DNA of 64,000 nt. It comes from Halobacillus hunanensis (GTDB lineage: Bacteria > Bacillota > Bacilli > Bacillales > Halobacillaceae). Below, piece after piece: positions 25,731 through 33,871 of this stretch. The stretch spans positions 930,001-994,000 of the forward strand of contig NZ_FVZB01000007.1 of assembly GCF_900166655.1 (NCBI RefSeq). Reading direction: 5' to 3'. The position numbers and the translations under genes are program-made. The notes beneath the pieces are model-generated. The model worked only from the letters and a program-made list of their open reading frames with translations, did no database searches and was not told the DNA's origin. Each line of letters starts with the position of its first letter. The first letter of the stretch is position 1.

Positions 25731-26585
25731 CTAAAACTGAAATAAATCCATTTGTCTGGGATTCAATTCTGTATAATTAATTTCGAGTAACTCCTGAAAT
25801 TGTTTAGCATTATCAGCCGCATCTCCTCCAGAATTATTATTAAATAGTGCAGTAATATAAGGAGTTTGCTGTTCAAGCGTCCGGATTCGTTCTGCCCACT
25901 CGGTTAATTCTTGCTCATTATAACGATACAGAAAACGGACCTTCCTCCAATCCTTGCGTCCATTTTTATTCCAACCATGTACGTTCCTTCCGTGAAAACG
26001 AATTAACGTCTTTGTAGGATGAGTGGGTTCTGCAACTAGAGGAATTGATCCTTCCCCTGCCTGAGGCTCGTCACAGATGGTATGAATCCATTCATGCTCT
26101 TTCATAAATGATAAGGTTTGTTCTTTATATTGGGGGTCAAACCATGTCCGGTTTCTAAATTCCAGTGCTAACGGATAAGGTTCGAGCCACTCCTTAAGCA
26201 TCCGCAGCTTTTTAATATGTTCTTTCTTTACATCAAACCAGGGAGGAAACTGAAATAACAATGCATTAATCTGACCAGCCTCATGCACTGGTTGGATCGA
26301 CTCTTCATAACGTTTCACCAGGTCTCGAGCTTCCTGCACAGATCTCGATTTTCTGTCATGACCTGTTAGCTGCTGAAATGCCTTAATTACAAAAGAGAAC
26401 CGATCCGGCGTTTGCTTTAGCCATTTCTGGTAATGGGTGATGGGCTGGATTGCATAAAAGGCTGTATCAACTTCAACAACAGGAAAATGAGAAGCATAAC
26501 TTGCCAGCTTCTCCTCAGGTCTAATCTGGTCCTGATACAAACCAGGATGATCTCCCCATCCTGTTAACCCAATTTGAATGCTCAA
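25731..26585 (-). CDS. DUF72 family protein (YunF-like)
   Basis: A 284-residue TIM-barrel protein of DUF72, related to B. subtilis YunF. It starts with IQIGLTGWGDHPGLY, has FPVVEVDTAFYAIQP near residue 42, the conserved LLFQFPPWF near residue 110 and LALEFRNRTWFD near residue 140, and ends in the FNNNSGGDAADNA block near residue 255. Function is unknown. The start is placed at TTG 26585, nine bases after GGGAGGGG, because an upstream in-frame ATG (26618) lacks a ribosome site and adds residues not typical of the family. Confidence 0.85.
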   Translation of the reverse strand: MSIQIGLTGWGDHPGLYQDQIRPEEKLASYASHFPVVEVDTAFYAIQPITHYQKWLKQTPDRFSFVIKAFQQLTGHDRKSRSVQEARDLVKRYEESIQPVHEAGQINALLFQFPPWFDVKKEHIKKLRMLKEWLEPYPLALEFRNRTWFDPQYKEQTLSFMKEHEWIHTICDEPQAGEGSIPLVAEPTHPTKTLIRFHGRNVHGWNKNGRKDWRKVRFLYRYNEQELTEWAERIRTLEQQTPYITALFNNNSGGDAADNAKQFQELLEINYTELNPRQMDLFQF

Positions 26586-26650
26586 ACCTTTTCCCCTCCC
26601 TAAGTGAACTTGCAACATCAGTCGCTATTTTTCGCTAAATAGATTGTATC

Positions 26651-26697
26651 AAAAAACTACCCCCTCTGACGACAAAATTTGTCCAGAGAGGGTAGTT
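26651..26697 (-). terminator. Intrinsic terminator after fhs
   Basis: A 14-base-pair stem AACTACCCCCTCTG/CAGAGAGGGTAGTT with one mismatch; the minus strand continues into a run of six T. Confidence 0.85.
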
Positions 26698-26699
26698 GC

Positions 26700-28370
26700 T
26701 TAAAACAACCCAGTTATCAAACCGGCATCTGTAACATCCATATGTAAAGCAGCAGGTTTCTTAGGGAGCCCTGGCATTGTCATGACATCACCTGTTAAAG
26801 CTACAATAAAGCCAGCCCCTACTGATGCTCGCAATTCTCGAACTGTTACTGTAAATCCTTCAGGCCGTCCCAGCAATTCAGGGTCATCCGATAGAGAGTA
26901 TTGAGTCTTTGCCATACAAATAGGCAGATTGTGATGACCTTCTTTGTATAATTGCAGGAGTTGTTTTCTAGCTTTTTGAGTAAAGTCCACGTGGCTCCCA
27001 CCATAGATTTTAGTAACAATTTTATGAATCTTCTCCTCAATCGAGTCTTCCAGATCGTAGGTATAAGATAGGGTGCCAGTTTTCTTCTCACAGCCTTCTA
27101 TGACTTTTCTGGCTAACTCTATACCACCTTCTCCTCCTTTTGAAAAAACATCTGCTAGCGCGACCTCCACACCGTTAGAGTTACACCAGTACAGTAGAAA
27201 GTCGAGCTCAGCCTCTGTATCAGTCGGAAATTTGTTGACTGCCACTACGAATGGCAAATTGAATTGCTCAATAGTCTCAATATGTTTCTTTAAATTTGAA
27301 ATCCCTTGGTTTAGTGCTTCAATATTTTCTTCTTCAAGGTGATTTCTGTCTACCCCGCCATGCATTTTCAATGCTCTTATAGTTGCCACGATCACTACTG
27401 CAGCTGGTTCAAATTCCCCTGCACGTGTCTTAATGTCTAAAAATTTCTCTGCTCCTAAGTCCGCGCCAAATCCCGCCTCTGTCACAACATAGTCCGCAAG
27501 CTTTGCTGCGATTTTCGTTGCCATTACACTATTACAGCCATGAGCAATATTAGCAAATGGTCCCCCGTGAATTATAGCAGGAGTATTTTCTAACGTTTGA
27601 ACGAGGTTGGGTTTAATGGCATCCTTCAACAATAAGGTCAAAGCCCCTTCAAATCCGAGTTGGTGGACAGTGACAGGTTCCTTACCGTATGTATAGCCAA
27701 CAACAATCCGGGACAGCCTCTCCTTTAAATCCTGAAGGTCGTCTGCCAAACAAAGAATCGCCATGATCTCAGAAGCCACTGTAATCGTAAATCCATCTTC
27801 ACGCGGCACACCTTGCGTCGGACCTCCTAAACCGACATTAACATGTCTTAGAGCTCGATCATTAATATCAAGGACGCGTTTCCATACCACTCTTCTTGGA
27901 TCAATCTGTAATTCATTCCCTTGGTGGACGTGGTTATCAATAAATGCGGCTAATGCATTATTCGCAGTCGTAATGGCGTGAATATCACCAGTAAAGTGTA
28001 GGTTTATTTCCTGCATCGGGACAACTTGCGAATACCCTCCTCCAGCTGCTCCTCCTTTTATTCCCATTGTAGGCCCAAGCGAAGGTTCCCTTAATGCAAT
28101 AATCGCTTGATGACCTAAACGATTTAAGGCTTGGCCCAAACCGACAGTTACCGTTGATTTCCCTTCACCCGCGGGAGTTGGATTAATGGAAGTTGTTAAA
28201 ATGACTTGGCCAGCAGGTCTGTCGGATAGTTTATTCAGTAAACCGTCCGATAATTTCGCCTTATAATGCCCATATGGTTCAAAATCATCGGCTTCTAATA
28301 ACAGCTTTGAAGCAATATTACGAATAGGTTGCATTTCAGCCTCCAGAGCAATATGTATATCTGATTTCAT
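26700..28370 (-). CDS. fhs: Formate-tetrahydrofolate ligase
   Basis: A 556-residue ATP-dependent enzyme that makes 10-formyl-tetrahydrofolate. The P-loop [20 protein letters not shown] is near residue 63, followed by [20 protein letters not shown] near residue 94 and [13 protein letters not shown] near residue 270, all typical of Fhs. AAGGGAAATGACAAA precedes the ATG. It is separately transcribed and divergent from cspD. B. subtilis 168 lacks fhs, so its presence separates this organism from that model. It feeds the same folate pool as DHFR and ThyA nearby. Confidence 0.97.
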   Translation of the reverse strand: MKSDIHIALEAEMQPIRNIASKLLLEADDFEPYGHYKAKLSDGLLNKLSDRPAGQVILTTSINPTPAGEGKSTVTVGLGQALNRLGHQAIIALREPSLGPTMGIKGGAAGGGYSQVVPMQEINLHFTGDIHAITTANNALAAFIDNHVHQGNELQIDPRRVVWKRVLDINDRALRHVNVGLGGPTQGVPREDGFTITVASEIMAILCLADDLQDLKERLSRIVVGYTYGKEPVTVHQLGFEGALTLLLKDAIKPNLVQTLENTPAIIHGGPFANIAHGCNSVMATKIAAKLADYVVTEAGFGADLGAEKFLDIKTRAGEFEPAAVVIVATIRALKMHGGVDRNHLEEENIEALNQGISNLKKHIETIEQFNLPFVVAVNKFPTDTEAELDFLLYWCNSNGVEVALADVFSKGGEGGIELARKVIEGCEKKTGTLSYTYDLEDSIEEKIHKIVTKIYGGSHVDFTQKARKQLLQLYKEGHHNLPICMAKTQYSLSDDPELLGRPEGFTVTVRELRASVGAGFIVALTGDVMTMPGLPKKPAALHMDVTDAGLITGLF

Positions 28371-28488
28371 TTTGTCATTTCCCTTCCTTTCCCTTGATTA
28401 GTTATAGTATAACTTACATTCAAGAGGAGCTTTAGAGTATTTTCCAAAATAAGATAATTAAATTTTCATACAATTAACATCATACATA

Positions 28489-28517
28489 TTGACTACAATT
28501 TCAAGATACGATATATT
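28489..28517 (+). promoter_or_regulatory. Sigma-A promoter of cspD
   Basis: TTGACT, a 17-base spacer and TATATT; transcription would start near 28525, giving a leader of about 148 bases. The rest of the fhs-cspD intergenic region (28371-28488) shows nothing else clear. Confidence 0.8.
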
Positions 28518-28565
28518 ATTTTATAAGCAAATAAGATGAACGGAATGATAAAGGACAAGGCACTG

Positions 28566-28614
28566 CCCATAGACACGTTGGTTTTTATTATTCCATGTGT
28601 CTATGGGTTTTTTT
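28566..28614 (+). promoter_or_regulatory. Terminator-like hairpin in the cspD 5' leader
   Basis: CCCATAGACAC (28566-28576) pairs perfectly with GTGTCTATGGG (28597-28607) and is followed directly by seven T (28608-28614). It lies about 40 bases after the predicted start of transcription and 58 bases before the start codon. No gene lies between promoter and hairpin, so it is either an attenuator or the end of a short RNA. Confidence 0.75.
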
Positions 28615-28672
28615 GTTTATCTTACTTTGTAATTTCCACGTTTTACGTGCAAGATTTAGGAGGATATGTGTT

Positions 28673-28873
28673 ATGCAAAATGGTACAGTAAAATGGTTTA
28701 ACGCAGAGAAAGGTTATGGATTTATTCAAGTAGAAGGCGGAGACGATGTATTTGTTCATTTTTCTGCAATTCAAGAAGAAGGTTTCAAGTCCCTCGAAGA
28801 AGGCCAGGAAGTAAATTTCGAGATTGTCGAAGGGGACCGCGGACCTCAAGCATCTAACGTTGTTAAACAATAA
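28673..28873 (+). CDS. cspD: Cold-shock protein CspD
   Basis: A 66-residue single-domain cold-shock protein binding single-stranded nucleic acid. RNP1 KGYGFIQV and RNP2 VFVHFSAI are intact; the N-terminus MQNGTVKWF and C-terminus [13 protein letters not shown] match CspD better than CspB, and the neighbours (ypdP-like transporter and RNase H-like gene) match the cspD region of B. subtilis. The ATG at 28673 follows AGGAGGATATGTGTT. The leader contains a small CACGT/ACGTG hairpin just before the ribosome site in addition to the terminator-like hairpin. A strong terminator follows. Confidence 0.96.
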   Translation: MQNGTVKWFNAEKGYGFIQVEGGDDVFVHFSAIQEEGFKSLEEGQEVNFEIVEGDRGPQASNVVKQ

Positions 28874-28884
28874 ATATTGACTGT

Positions 28885-28917
28885 AAGCGCCATACTAAAA
28901 AGGTTGGCGCTTTTTTT
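28885..28917 (+). terminator. Intrinsic terminator after cspD
   Basis: Stem AAGCGCCA/TGGCGCTT followed by seven T. Confidence 0.88.
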
Positions 28918-28918
28918 A

Positions 28919-28947
28919 TTGAAATAAGTGAAAAATCACCGTATAAT
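28919..28947 (+). promoter_or_regulatory. Sigma-A promoter of the transporter/RNase H-like operon
   Basis: TTGAAA, a 17-base spacer and a perfect TATAAT. A GTTGCAG/CTGCAAC hairpin follows in the leader; it does not match a preQ1 riboswitch. Confidence 0.8.
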
Positions 28948-29006
28948 CAATGGCTGTTGCAGCTGTTCTGCAACATTATTCCATGTAAATATAGGAGGAT
29001 CTCTCG

Positions 29007-29690
29007 GTGAGTAATGAATGGTTATGGCTTTTATTTGCCCTTTTAAACTTCACCCTGTTACTCGCAATCTACAGGATGTTTGGAAAAACAGGGTTATTCG
29101 TATGGATCGGTATGGCAACCGTCATAGCAAATATACAAGTTGTTAAAACGATTGATTTATTTGGCATGACCGCCACATTGGGAAATATTCTGTATGGGAC
29201 AGCATTTTTGGCAACAGATATCCTAAATGAAAAGTATGGAAAACAAGATGCTAAAAAGGCTGTTTGGATGGGGTTTTCTACATTAATTATTATGACGATT
29301 GTGATGCAGTTATCCATTCAGTTTATACCTGCCGAAAGTGATATAGCTCAGCCTGCTCTAATGACTCTATTTGGCATTGCTCCTCAGATTGCTGCGGGCA
29401 GCCTATTGGCTTTTATTGTTAGTCAATATTTTGACGTCTGGTTTTATGACAGGTTAAAGAAACTGTTTCCAGGTGATCGCTCACTGTGGATTAGAAACAA
29501 TGGGAGTACGATGCTCAGTCAGCTCTTAGACACTGCTATTTTTTGCGGGATCGCATTTTACGGTTTGTATCCCTTTGACGTATGGTTTGAAATTTTTCTA
29601 ACGACGTACTTCATTAAATTTATTGTGGCAGCAATGGACACCCCATTTATGTATGCAGCTAAAAAAATTAACCATAGAGCATCCAATTAG
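29007..29690 (+). CDS. ypdP: Queuosine-precursor transporter (YhhQ/VUT family, YpdP-like)
   Basis: A 227-residue membrane protein with about six hydrophobic segments. The family signature ATLGNILYGTAFLATDILNEKYG (around residues 55-77) and the C-terminal TTYFIKFIVAAMDTPFMYAAKK block identify the YhhQ/VUT family, which imports queuosine precursors. Translation starts at GTG (29007), eight bases after AGGAGG. A clear promoter lies at 28919. The RNase H-like gene starts 12 bases after its stop, so the two are co-transcribed. Confidence 0.9.
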   Translation: MSNEWLWLLFALLNFTLLLAIYRMFGKTGLFVWIGMATVIANIQVVKTIDLFGMTATLGNILYGTAFLATDILNEKYGKQDAKKAVWMGFSTLIIMTIVMQLSIQFIPAESDIAQPALMTLFGIAPQIAAGSLLAFIVSQYFDVWFYDRLKKLFPGDRSLWIRNNGSTMLSQLLDTAIFCGIAFYGLYPFDVWFEIFLTTYFIKFIVAAMDTPFMYAAKKINHRASN

Positions 29691-29702
29691 GAGGGGTAGC
29701 AA

Positions 29703-30092
29703 GTGATTGAAGTGTACACGGACGCTTCTACTAAAGGAAATCCTGGACCGAGTGCTGCCGGGATTTATATTAAGCAAAATAAACAGCACTTTGAATATGG
29801 AGTATATCTCGGAGAGTATACGAATCACGAAGCAGAGTTTTTGGCCGTTATTAAAGCCCTGGAGATTTGCCAACAATCGTTTGCAGGTGAAATTCTATCA
29901 GTAAGATCAGATTCGCAAGTCGTCGTATCTACTGTCGACAAAGGGCATACGAATAATCCAGCTTTTGAGCCGCTGCTGCAACACATCAATCGTTTGCAAG
30001 ATCCTTTCCCGTTTGTATTTTATAAATGGATTCCGGAAAAAACAAATAAACATGCAGACCGACTCGCGCGGGCTGCGCTTAAGAGAAGCTAA
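29703..30092 (+). CDS. RNase H-like protein (YpdQ/YpeP type)
   Basis: A 129-residue RNase HI-fold protein. Candidate catalytic acids are the Asp in VYTDASTKGNPGPSAAG (residue 7), the Glu in TNHEAEFLAVIKAL (near residue 43), the Asp in VRSDSQVVV (near residue 69) and the Asp in NKHADRLARAAL (near residue 119), so the acidic set looks complete. The protein lacks the basic protrusion of E. coli RNase HI. Whether it cleaves RNA-DNA hybrids is uncertain because close Bacillus relatives have been described as inactive or weak. Translation starts at GTG after AGGAGGGGTAGCAA. Confidence 0.87.
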   Translation: MIEVYTDASTKGNPGPSAAGIYIKQNKQHFEYGVYLGEYTNHEAEFLAVIKALEICQQSFAGEILSVRSDSQVVVSTVDKGHTNNPAFEPLLQHINRLQDPFPFVFYKWIPEKTNKHADRLARAALKRS

Positions 30093-30119
30093 CCTAGTTC
30101 AAACCCAGGTTAGTTTTTT
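30089..30119 (+). terminator. Intrinsic terminator after the RNase H-like gene
   Basis: Stem CTAACCT/AGGTTAG followed by six T; the 5' arm contains the stop codon. Confidence 0.75.
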
Positions 30120-30397
30120 GATGTTGAATCCAACCCCCGCTCCTCTAATGCTATGTAAGCTGATTTTTTTGAAGTGATTGCAGTCGATGACAGGTGTTCC
30201 AATACGCTTATAAAAAAACTAGGATCAAATGTATGCTGAAATTTGAGTGTTTCTTTTAAAGCAAGCATGACCTTCCACTCCTCGACATTCGTTGAGTTCT
30301 TTCCGAAATAAATGAAATGGACATCTTCATCTGAAAGCTTAAAGCCTTTTGACCACAAGTCTTCCAGGTAATAAGCCAATGATTCTTTTTGCCTCAT
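30110..30397 (-). CDS. Small conserved protein, possibly DUF6123
   Basis: A 95-residue helical protein with segments LAYYLEDLWSKGFKLSDEDV and FIYFGKNSTNVEEWKV. I tentatively recall it as a Bacillaceae small family (possibly DUF6123); the name is uncertain. No membrane helix, signal or cysteine is visible. An AAGGAGCAT site precedes the ATG. It converges on the RNase H-like gene. No function can be inferred. Confidence 0.6.
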   Translation of the reverse strand: MRQKESLAYYLEDLWSKGFKLSDEDVHFIYFGKNSTNVEEWKVMLALKETLKFQHTFDPSFFISVLEHLSSTAITSKKSAYIALEERGLDSTSKN

Positions 30398-30536
30398 AGT
30401 ATGCTCCTTGTAACAAAATTATCTCAAGAATTGACATTCATCGACAAAATTCTCCTCTGCCTGCATTTCATTATAACAAATTAAAGCCAGGTTGTAGTTA
30501 CCTGACTGAAATGGAAAGCTAATTGGGTAGTGCACG

Positions 30537-30674
30537 TTAGATTATTCTTTTTTTCGTTCGAAATTTAGCAACTTCTAACACCGATTGAGCAGAAGGTAAG
30601 CCAAACTTAGCTAATACCCAGACCATCAAACCCGTATAGATACATACGATACCTAAGATCAATAACATCATCAT
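30537..30674 (-). CDS. 45-residue membrane protein behind a Fur-box-like site
   Basis: A short reading frame starting with three ATG codons. Residues 4-24 form one hydrophobic helix (LLILGIVCIYTGLMVWVLA), followed by a short linker and a basic tail ending KFRTKKRII. AGAGGTGG lies four bases before the first ATG, and a promoter with a Fur-box-like operator lies directly upstream, all in proper order, which supports a real gene. The family is not recognised; it is not FeoB-associated and not one of the small basic Fbp proteins. A role in iron-limited membranes is inference. Confidence 0.65.
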   Translation of the reverse strand: MMMLLILGIVCIYTGLMVWVLAKFGLPSAQSVLEVAKFRTKKRII

Positions 30675-30689
30675 TATACCACCTCTAAT

Positions 30690-30704
30690 TGATAATGATT
30701 TTCA
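30690..30704 (-). promoter_or_regulatory. Putative Fur box
   Basis: TGATAATGATTTTCA matches the 7-1-7 Bacillus Fur consensus TGATAATNATTATCA with one mismatch. It lies just downstream of the predicted start of transcription and about 16 bases before the start codon, a position suited to repression. Confidence 0.65.
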
Positions 30705-30716
30705 TTAATAATTAGA

Positions 30717-30745
30717 AGTGTATCAGATACATATTTATATGGCAA
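30717..30745 (-). promoter_or_regulatory. Sigma-A promoter of the 45-residue membrane protein gene
   Basis: TTGCCA (30745-30740), a 17-base spacer and TACACT (30722-30717) on the minus strand, just after the bpsB stop codon. Confidence 0.6.
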
Positions 30746-30749
30746 TCAT

Positions 30750-31262
30750 TCAATTTAAATTTTCAGAACCTTTACGAAGTACTCTCTCTTCCGCCGGAAT
30801 CCGTATCGCTAATACGAAAAGATGTAGAATGGGAAAAATCAATGCAGTAAGATAAGCATGAAACATTAGAGGAATGAAAAACAATTCCAAAAATACAACA
30901 ACATAGTTCGGGTGCTTTACATATTTATATGGACCTCTAGAAACAAGCTGCTCTTTAGGAATGACGATAATTCTAGTGTTCCAGCGCTTGCCTAAGCTTG
31001 TTATACACCACACTCTAAGAAGCTGGAGAATAAGAAATGAAATAAAAGCAATGGGAAACAGCCAGCTTATTTCATAGTCAACTGCTAGCCATTCCACTAG
31101 AATAGCTAAAAAGAATAACGTGTGCAGCCCAATAAATAGCGGGTAATGTCCTGATTCAAATTCGACACCTCCCCGTTTTAGCATCCAGGCTTTATTCGAT
31201 CGGGCTATCACTAATTCTGCTAATCTTTGAAGAACGATGAGGCCAAATAGTAACGCAAGCAT
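30750..31262 (-). CDS. bpsB: Isoprenylcysteine carboxyl methyltransferase-family protein (BpsB/YpbQ)
   Basis: A 170-residue membrane protein with about four hydrophobic segments and the ICMT-type C-terminal core: KHPNYVVVFLELFFIPLMF near residue 115. In B. subtilis, BpsB methylates the hydroxyl of alkylpyrones made by BpsA. The ATG abuts the bpsA stop (TAAATG), so it is co-translated with the synthase. Its assignment rests on both the family and the neighbour. Confidence 0.88.
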   Translation of the reverse strand: MLALLFGLIVLQRLAELVIARSNKAWMLKRGGVEFESGHYPLFIGLHTLFFLAILVEWLAVDYEISWLFPIAFISFLILQLLRVWCITSLGKRWNTRIIVIPKEQLVSRGPYKYVKHPNYVVVFLELFFIPLMFHAYLTALIFPILHLFVLAIRIPAEERVLRKGSENLN

Positions 31263-32348
31263 TTAGCTCCACTCCAGACTGACAAGCTCAGATGTAAAGC
31301 CAGGGCCTAAGGAAGCCATAATAGAACGTGTTTTTCGTTCAGGATTACTTTTCATAGCTTGCTCAAGCACAAAATGAACGGTAGGTGAGGACATATTACC
31401 ATGTCCTCTTAAAATATTTCTGGAGTAGTCCAATGCACTCTTAGGGAGATTCAACACCTCTTCATAGGCTTCCAGTACTTTTTTTCCACCCGGATGCGCA
31501 ACGAGAAAAGGGATTTGCTCCACGTCCCAGTCCATCTGCTGAAGAAAATCTTGTACATGTATAAACCAAAAATTCCGCACTAGGTTTGGAATACTTTTGT
31601 TAAATACTACTTCAAATCCTGTGTTCACAACTTTCCAACCCATTACTGACTGACTTTGCGGCTTCGTTCTTGTACTTACATGCTCTATTTTTGGGACAGT
31701 AGCGGTTTGGCGCCCAACCAAAGGGGATGCCTCTCCCGCCATTAAAACAGCGGAAGCGCCATCTCCAAACAATGCAGTTCCTACAAAATTGCTCACGCTC
31801 GAATCATTGGGCTGAAATGTTAAACTGCAAAGTTCAACACAAACGACTAACACGTTGCTTCTCTTAGCTCCTTCCAAGTATTCATGAGCTTTAGCAATTG
31901 CACTAGTTCCTCCTGCACAACCAAGTCCAAATATTGGAGTCCGTTTGATTGATTGTTTGCACCCTAACTGGTCGATTAGATAGGCATCAAGCGTAGGGGT
32001 TGAAATACCTGTAGAGGAAACGACAATCATATGATCGATCAGATTTGGATCTATTGCTTGCGTAAGAAACTCTTGGCTGCTCAAACATTTTCTAATCGCC
32101 TGTTCACAATACCAGAGAGCACTAGCTTGGTAGAGATCGTTACTTTCTTTCAGCGAATGGTCATTTTCATACCAGGACAATTCAGCTGATAATTGACGCC
32201 GCTCTATATCAGCATGTTCAAAGATCGGCATCAGCCTATTTTTCTCATGATTTGACATGGGAAAAACACGATGAACAAGCTTTTGAATTTCTGACTGTGT
32301 ATAATGATAATCAGCGGTTTGAATACCTGTTGAAAGTATGTAGGACAT
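31263..32348 (-). CDS. bpsA: Type III polyketide synthase BpsA
   Basis: A 361-residue chalcone-synthase-like enzyme that extends fatty acyl-CoA with malonyl-CoA to alkylpyrones. The catalytic triad is visible as Cys in FGLGCAGGTSAIAKA near residue 143, His in VAHPGGKKVLEAYE near residue 279 and Asn in RGHGNMSSPTVHFVLE near residue 312. LASLGPGF closes the fold near the C-terminus. AAAGAGGTGTTCAC precedes the ATG. It is flanked by an SDR gene upstream and bpsB directly downstream, a likely three-gene operon. Confidence 0.93.
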   Translation of the reverse strand: MSYILSTGIQTADYHYTQSEIQKLVHRVFPMSNHEKNRLMPIFEHADIERRQLSAELSWYENDHSLKESNDLYQASALWYCEQAIRKCLSSQEFLTQAIDPNLIDHMIVVSSTGISTPTLDAYLIDQLGCKQSIKRTPIFGLGCAGGTSAIAKAHEYLEGAKRSNVLVVCVELCSLTFQPNDSSVSNFVGTALFGDGASAVLMAGEASPLVGRQTATVPKIEHVSTRTKPQSQSVMGWKVVNTGFEVVFNKSIPNLVRNFWFIHVQDFLQQMDWDVEQIPFLVAHPGGKKVLEAYEEVLNLPKSALDYSRNILRGHGNMSSPTVHFVLEQAMKSNPERKTRSIMASLGPGFTSELVSLEWS

Positions 32349-32398
32349 GTGAACACCTCTTTTTACCTTAAGGTGCCCTATTTAGTGATATTTATAAT

Positions 32399-33166
32399 TT
32401 AAAAACCGTATATAGTCATTCCTCCATCAACAAAAAGAGTCTGTCCTGTCATATAGTTCCCAGCATCGGATGCTAAAAAAACGGCAGCACCAGTGATTTC
32501 TTCAAGTTTCCCGATACGTTTTAAAGGTGTTCTGTCTAAAATATCCGCTACATAATCTTCGTCTTTTAGTAACTGTTCTGTTAATGCGGTTTCAAAATAC
32601 CATGGACCGATCGCGTTCACATTAATCTGATCTGACCCCCACTCCATTGCCAGGTTTTTGGTCATTTGGATTAATGCACTTTTGGTCATGGCATAAACAA
32701 CACCTGTCCTTAAAGCGGTATGGCCGCCTACTGAAGAGATATTAATAATTTTACCCCTTTTCACCTGCTTCATAGTTTTAGCAGCATATTGAGCTAAGAA
32801 AAAGGCGCTTTTCATATTGGTAGAAATAATCTTCTCCCACTCTGCTTCTGATACATCCTCTGCCAGACTTCTAATATTCATCCCGGCATTATTTACCCAT
32901 ATGTCGAGTGAACGGCCATCACGAATTTTGTCTACTGCTTCGATGATGCTTTCATAGTCGTTGACGTCAGCTTGTACAGTCCAAGCTTTCTGCCCATAGA
33001 ATTCTATTTCACTTTTTGTGTTTAGTAAGTCCTGTTTACTTCTGGCAATTATTATTACATCTGCCCCGGATTGAGCAAAAGATATGGCTGTAGCCCGTCC
33101 GATCCCTTTTGTTCCACCTGTGACGACAGCTAAGTTGTTATCTAATCTGAAATTTGGTAAGTACAT
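32399..33166 (-). CDS. SDR-family oxidoreductase heading the bpsAB unit
   Basis: A 255-residue classical SDR. The cofactor loop TGGTKGIGRAT is at residues 16-26, NNAG near residue 92, and the catalytic Ser-Tyr-Lys in NISSVGGHTALRTGVVYAMTK near residues 140-160. The C-terminus YMTGQTLFVDGGMTIYG is typical of 3-ketoacyl reductase and gluconate-5-dehydrogenase relatives. It starts after CAGGAGGTTTCCT and ends 50 bases before bpsA on the same strand with no terminator between, so it may act on a polyketide intermediate or substrate; that link is inference. Confidence 0.85.
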   Translation of the reverse strand: MYLPNFRLDNNLAVVTGGTKGIGRATAISFAQSGADVIIIARSKQDLLNTKSEIEFYGQKAWTVQADVNDYESIIEAVDKIRDGRSLDIWVNNAGMNIRSLAEDVSEAEWEKIISTNMKSAFFLAQYAAKTMKQVKRGKIINISSVGGHTALRTGVVYAMTKSALIQMTKNLAMEWGSDQINVNAIGPWYFETALTEQLLKDEDYVADILDRTPLKRIGKLEEITGAAVFLASDAGNYMTGQTLFVDGGMTIYGF

Positions 33167-33219
33167 AGGAAACCTCCTGAAACTGAATATTCAATATTTT
33201 TTTACTTTTTTCCTAATTC

Positions 33220-33248
33220 TTTACATTTACAATAGTTACCATTACACT
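33220..33248 (+). promoter_or_regulatory. Sigma-A promoter of the lipoprotein gene
   Basis: TTTACA, a 17-base spacer and TACACT, with transcription starting about 30 bases before the start codon. Confidence 0.65.
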
Positions 33249-33283
33249 GTATTTTGTGAAGATTATAAAAAGGGGGAAACAGA

Positions 33284-33829
33284 ATGAAGAAATGGTTGTT
33301 TGCTATCGGATTGACCGCTGCATTAGTTTTGGCTGGCTGCGGAAGCTCTTCTTCAGAAGAAAAAAGCACTTCAGGTGCGGAAGAAACGAGCAGTCAGGAA
33401 AATAAAAGCAATGAAAAGGCCGTAAAGAAAGAAATACTTAATGAACAAATGAACATGGCAAATACTTTCAGACCGCAACATTCAAAAATTGCCAACTATT
33501 TAACGCTTGCTGCTGATGAAGAGTCCACTACAGAAGCTATAAAAACAGCAGGCAAAGAAGCGATAACAGCATCAGAAAAAGCAGCAGAATTAGCTGAATC
33601 TTACAAAATCAAATCTGACCTTCCAGAAAAAATTAAAGCTCAATATGAGGAGGCACTACCTTCTCTTCAAGCTTACTATTCCGAAGTAGGAAAAGCTCTC
33701 AATAAGAGTATAGAGAATCCCGACTTTACTACGGCCAACGAAAAGTTCGATAAATTTCAACAGAAACTTGATGGTGTATATAAAGACGCAGGACTCCTTG
33801 CAACTGATTTAATGGGAGAGTTTTCATAA
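33284..33829 (+). CDS. Uncharacterised lipoprotein
   Basis: A 181-residue predicted lipoprotein. The signal peptide ends in the lipobox LAGC near residue 19, followed by a Ser/Glu-rich linker to about residue 48. The remainder is helical and acidic with two repeats of an Ala/Glu pattern (AGKEAITASEKAAELAESY and a later KFDKFQQKLDGVYKD). No domain is recognised. Translation starts at ATG after AAAAGGGGGAAACAG. It has its own promoter and terminator, so it is a single-gene unit, divergent from the SDR-bpsAB operon. Confidence 0.8.
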   Translation: MKKWLFAIGLTAALVLAGCGSSSSEEKSTSGAEETSSQENKSNEKAVKKEILNEQMNMANTFRPQHSKIANYLTLAADEESTTEAIKTAGKEAITASEKAAELAESYKIKSDLPEKIKAQYEEALPSLQAYYSEVGKALNKSIENPDFTTANEKFDKFQQKLDGVYKDAGLLATDLMGEFS

Positions 33830-33836
33830 TAAGTGT

Positions 33837-33870
33837 ACCCGGCTGTTGCCTGAAACAGCCGGGTTTTTTA
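33837..33870 (+). terminator. Intrinsic terminator after the lipoprotein gene
   Basis: A perfect 11-base-pair stem ACCCGGCTGTT/AACAGCCGGGT followed by a run of T. Confidence 0.92.
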
Positions 33871-33871
33871 T

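Noticed and set aside
28920-29006. Possible preQ1 riboswitch before the queuosine-precursor transporter
   Set aside because: The leader has a GTTGCAG/CTGCAAC hairpin but not the preQ1 core or a terminator.
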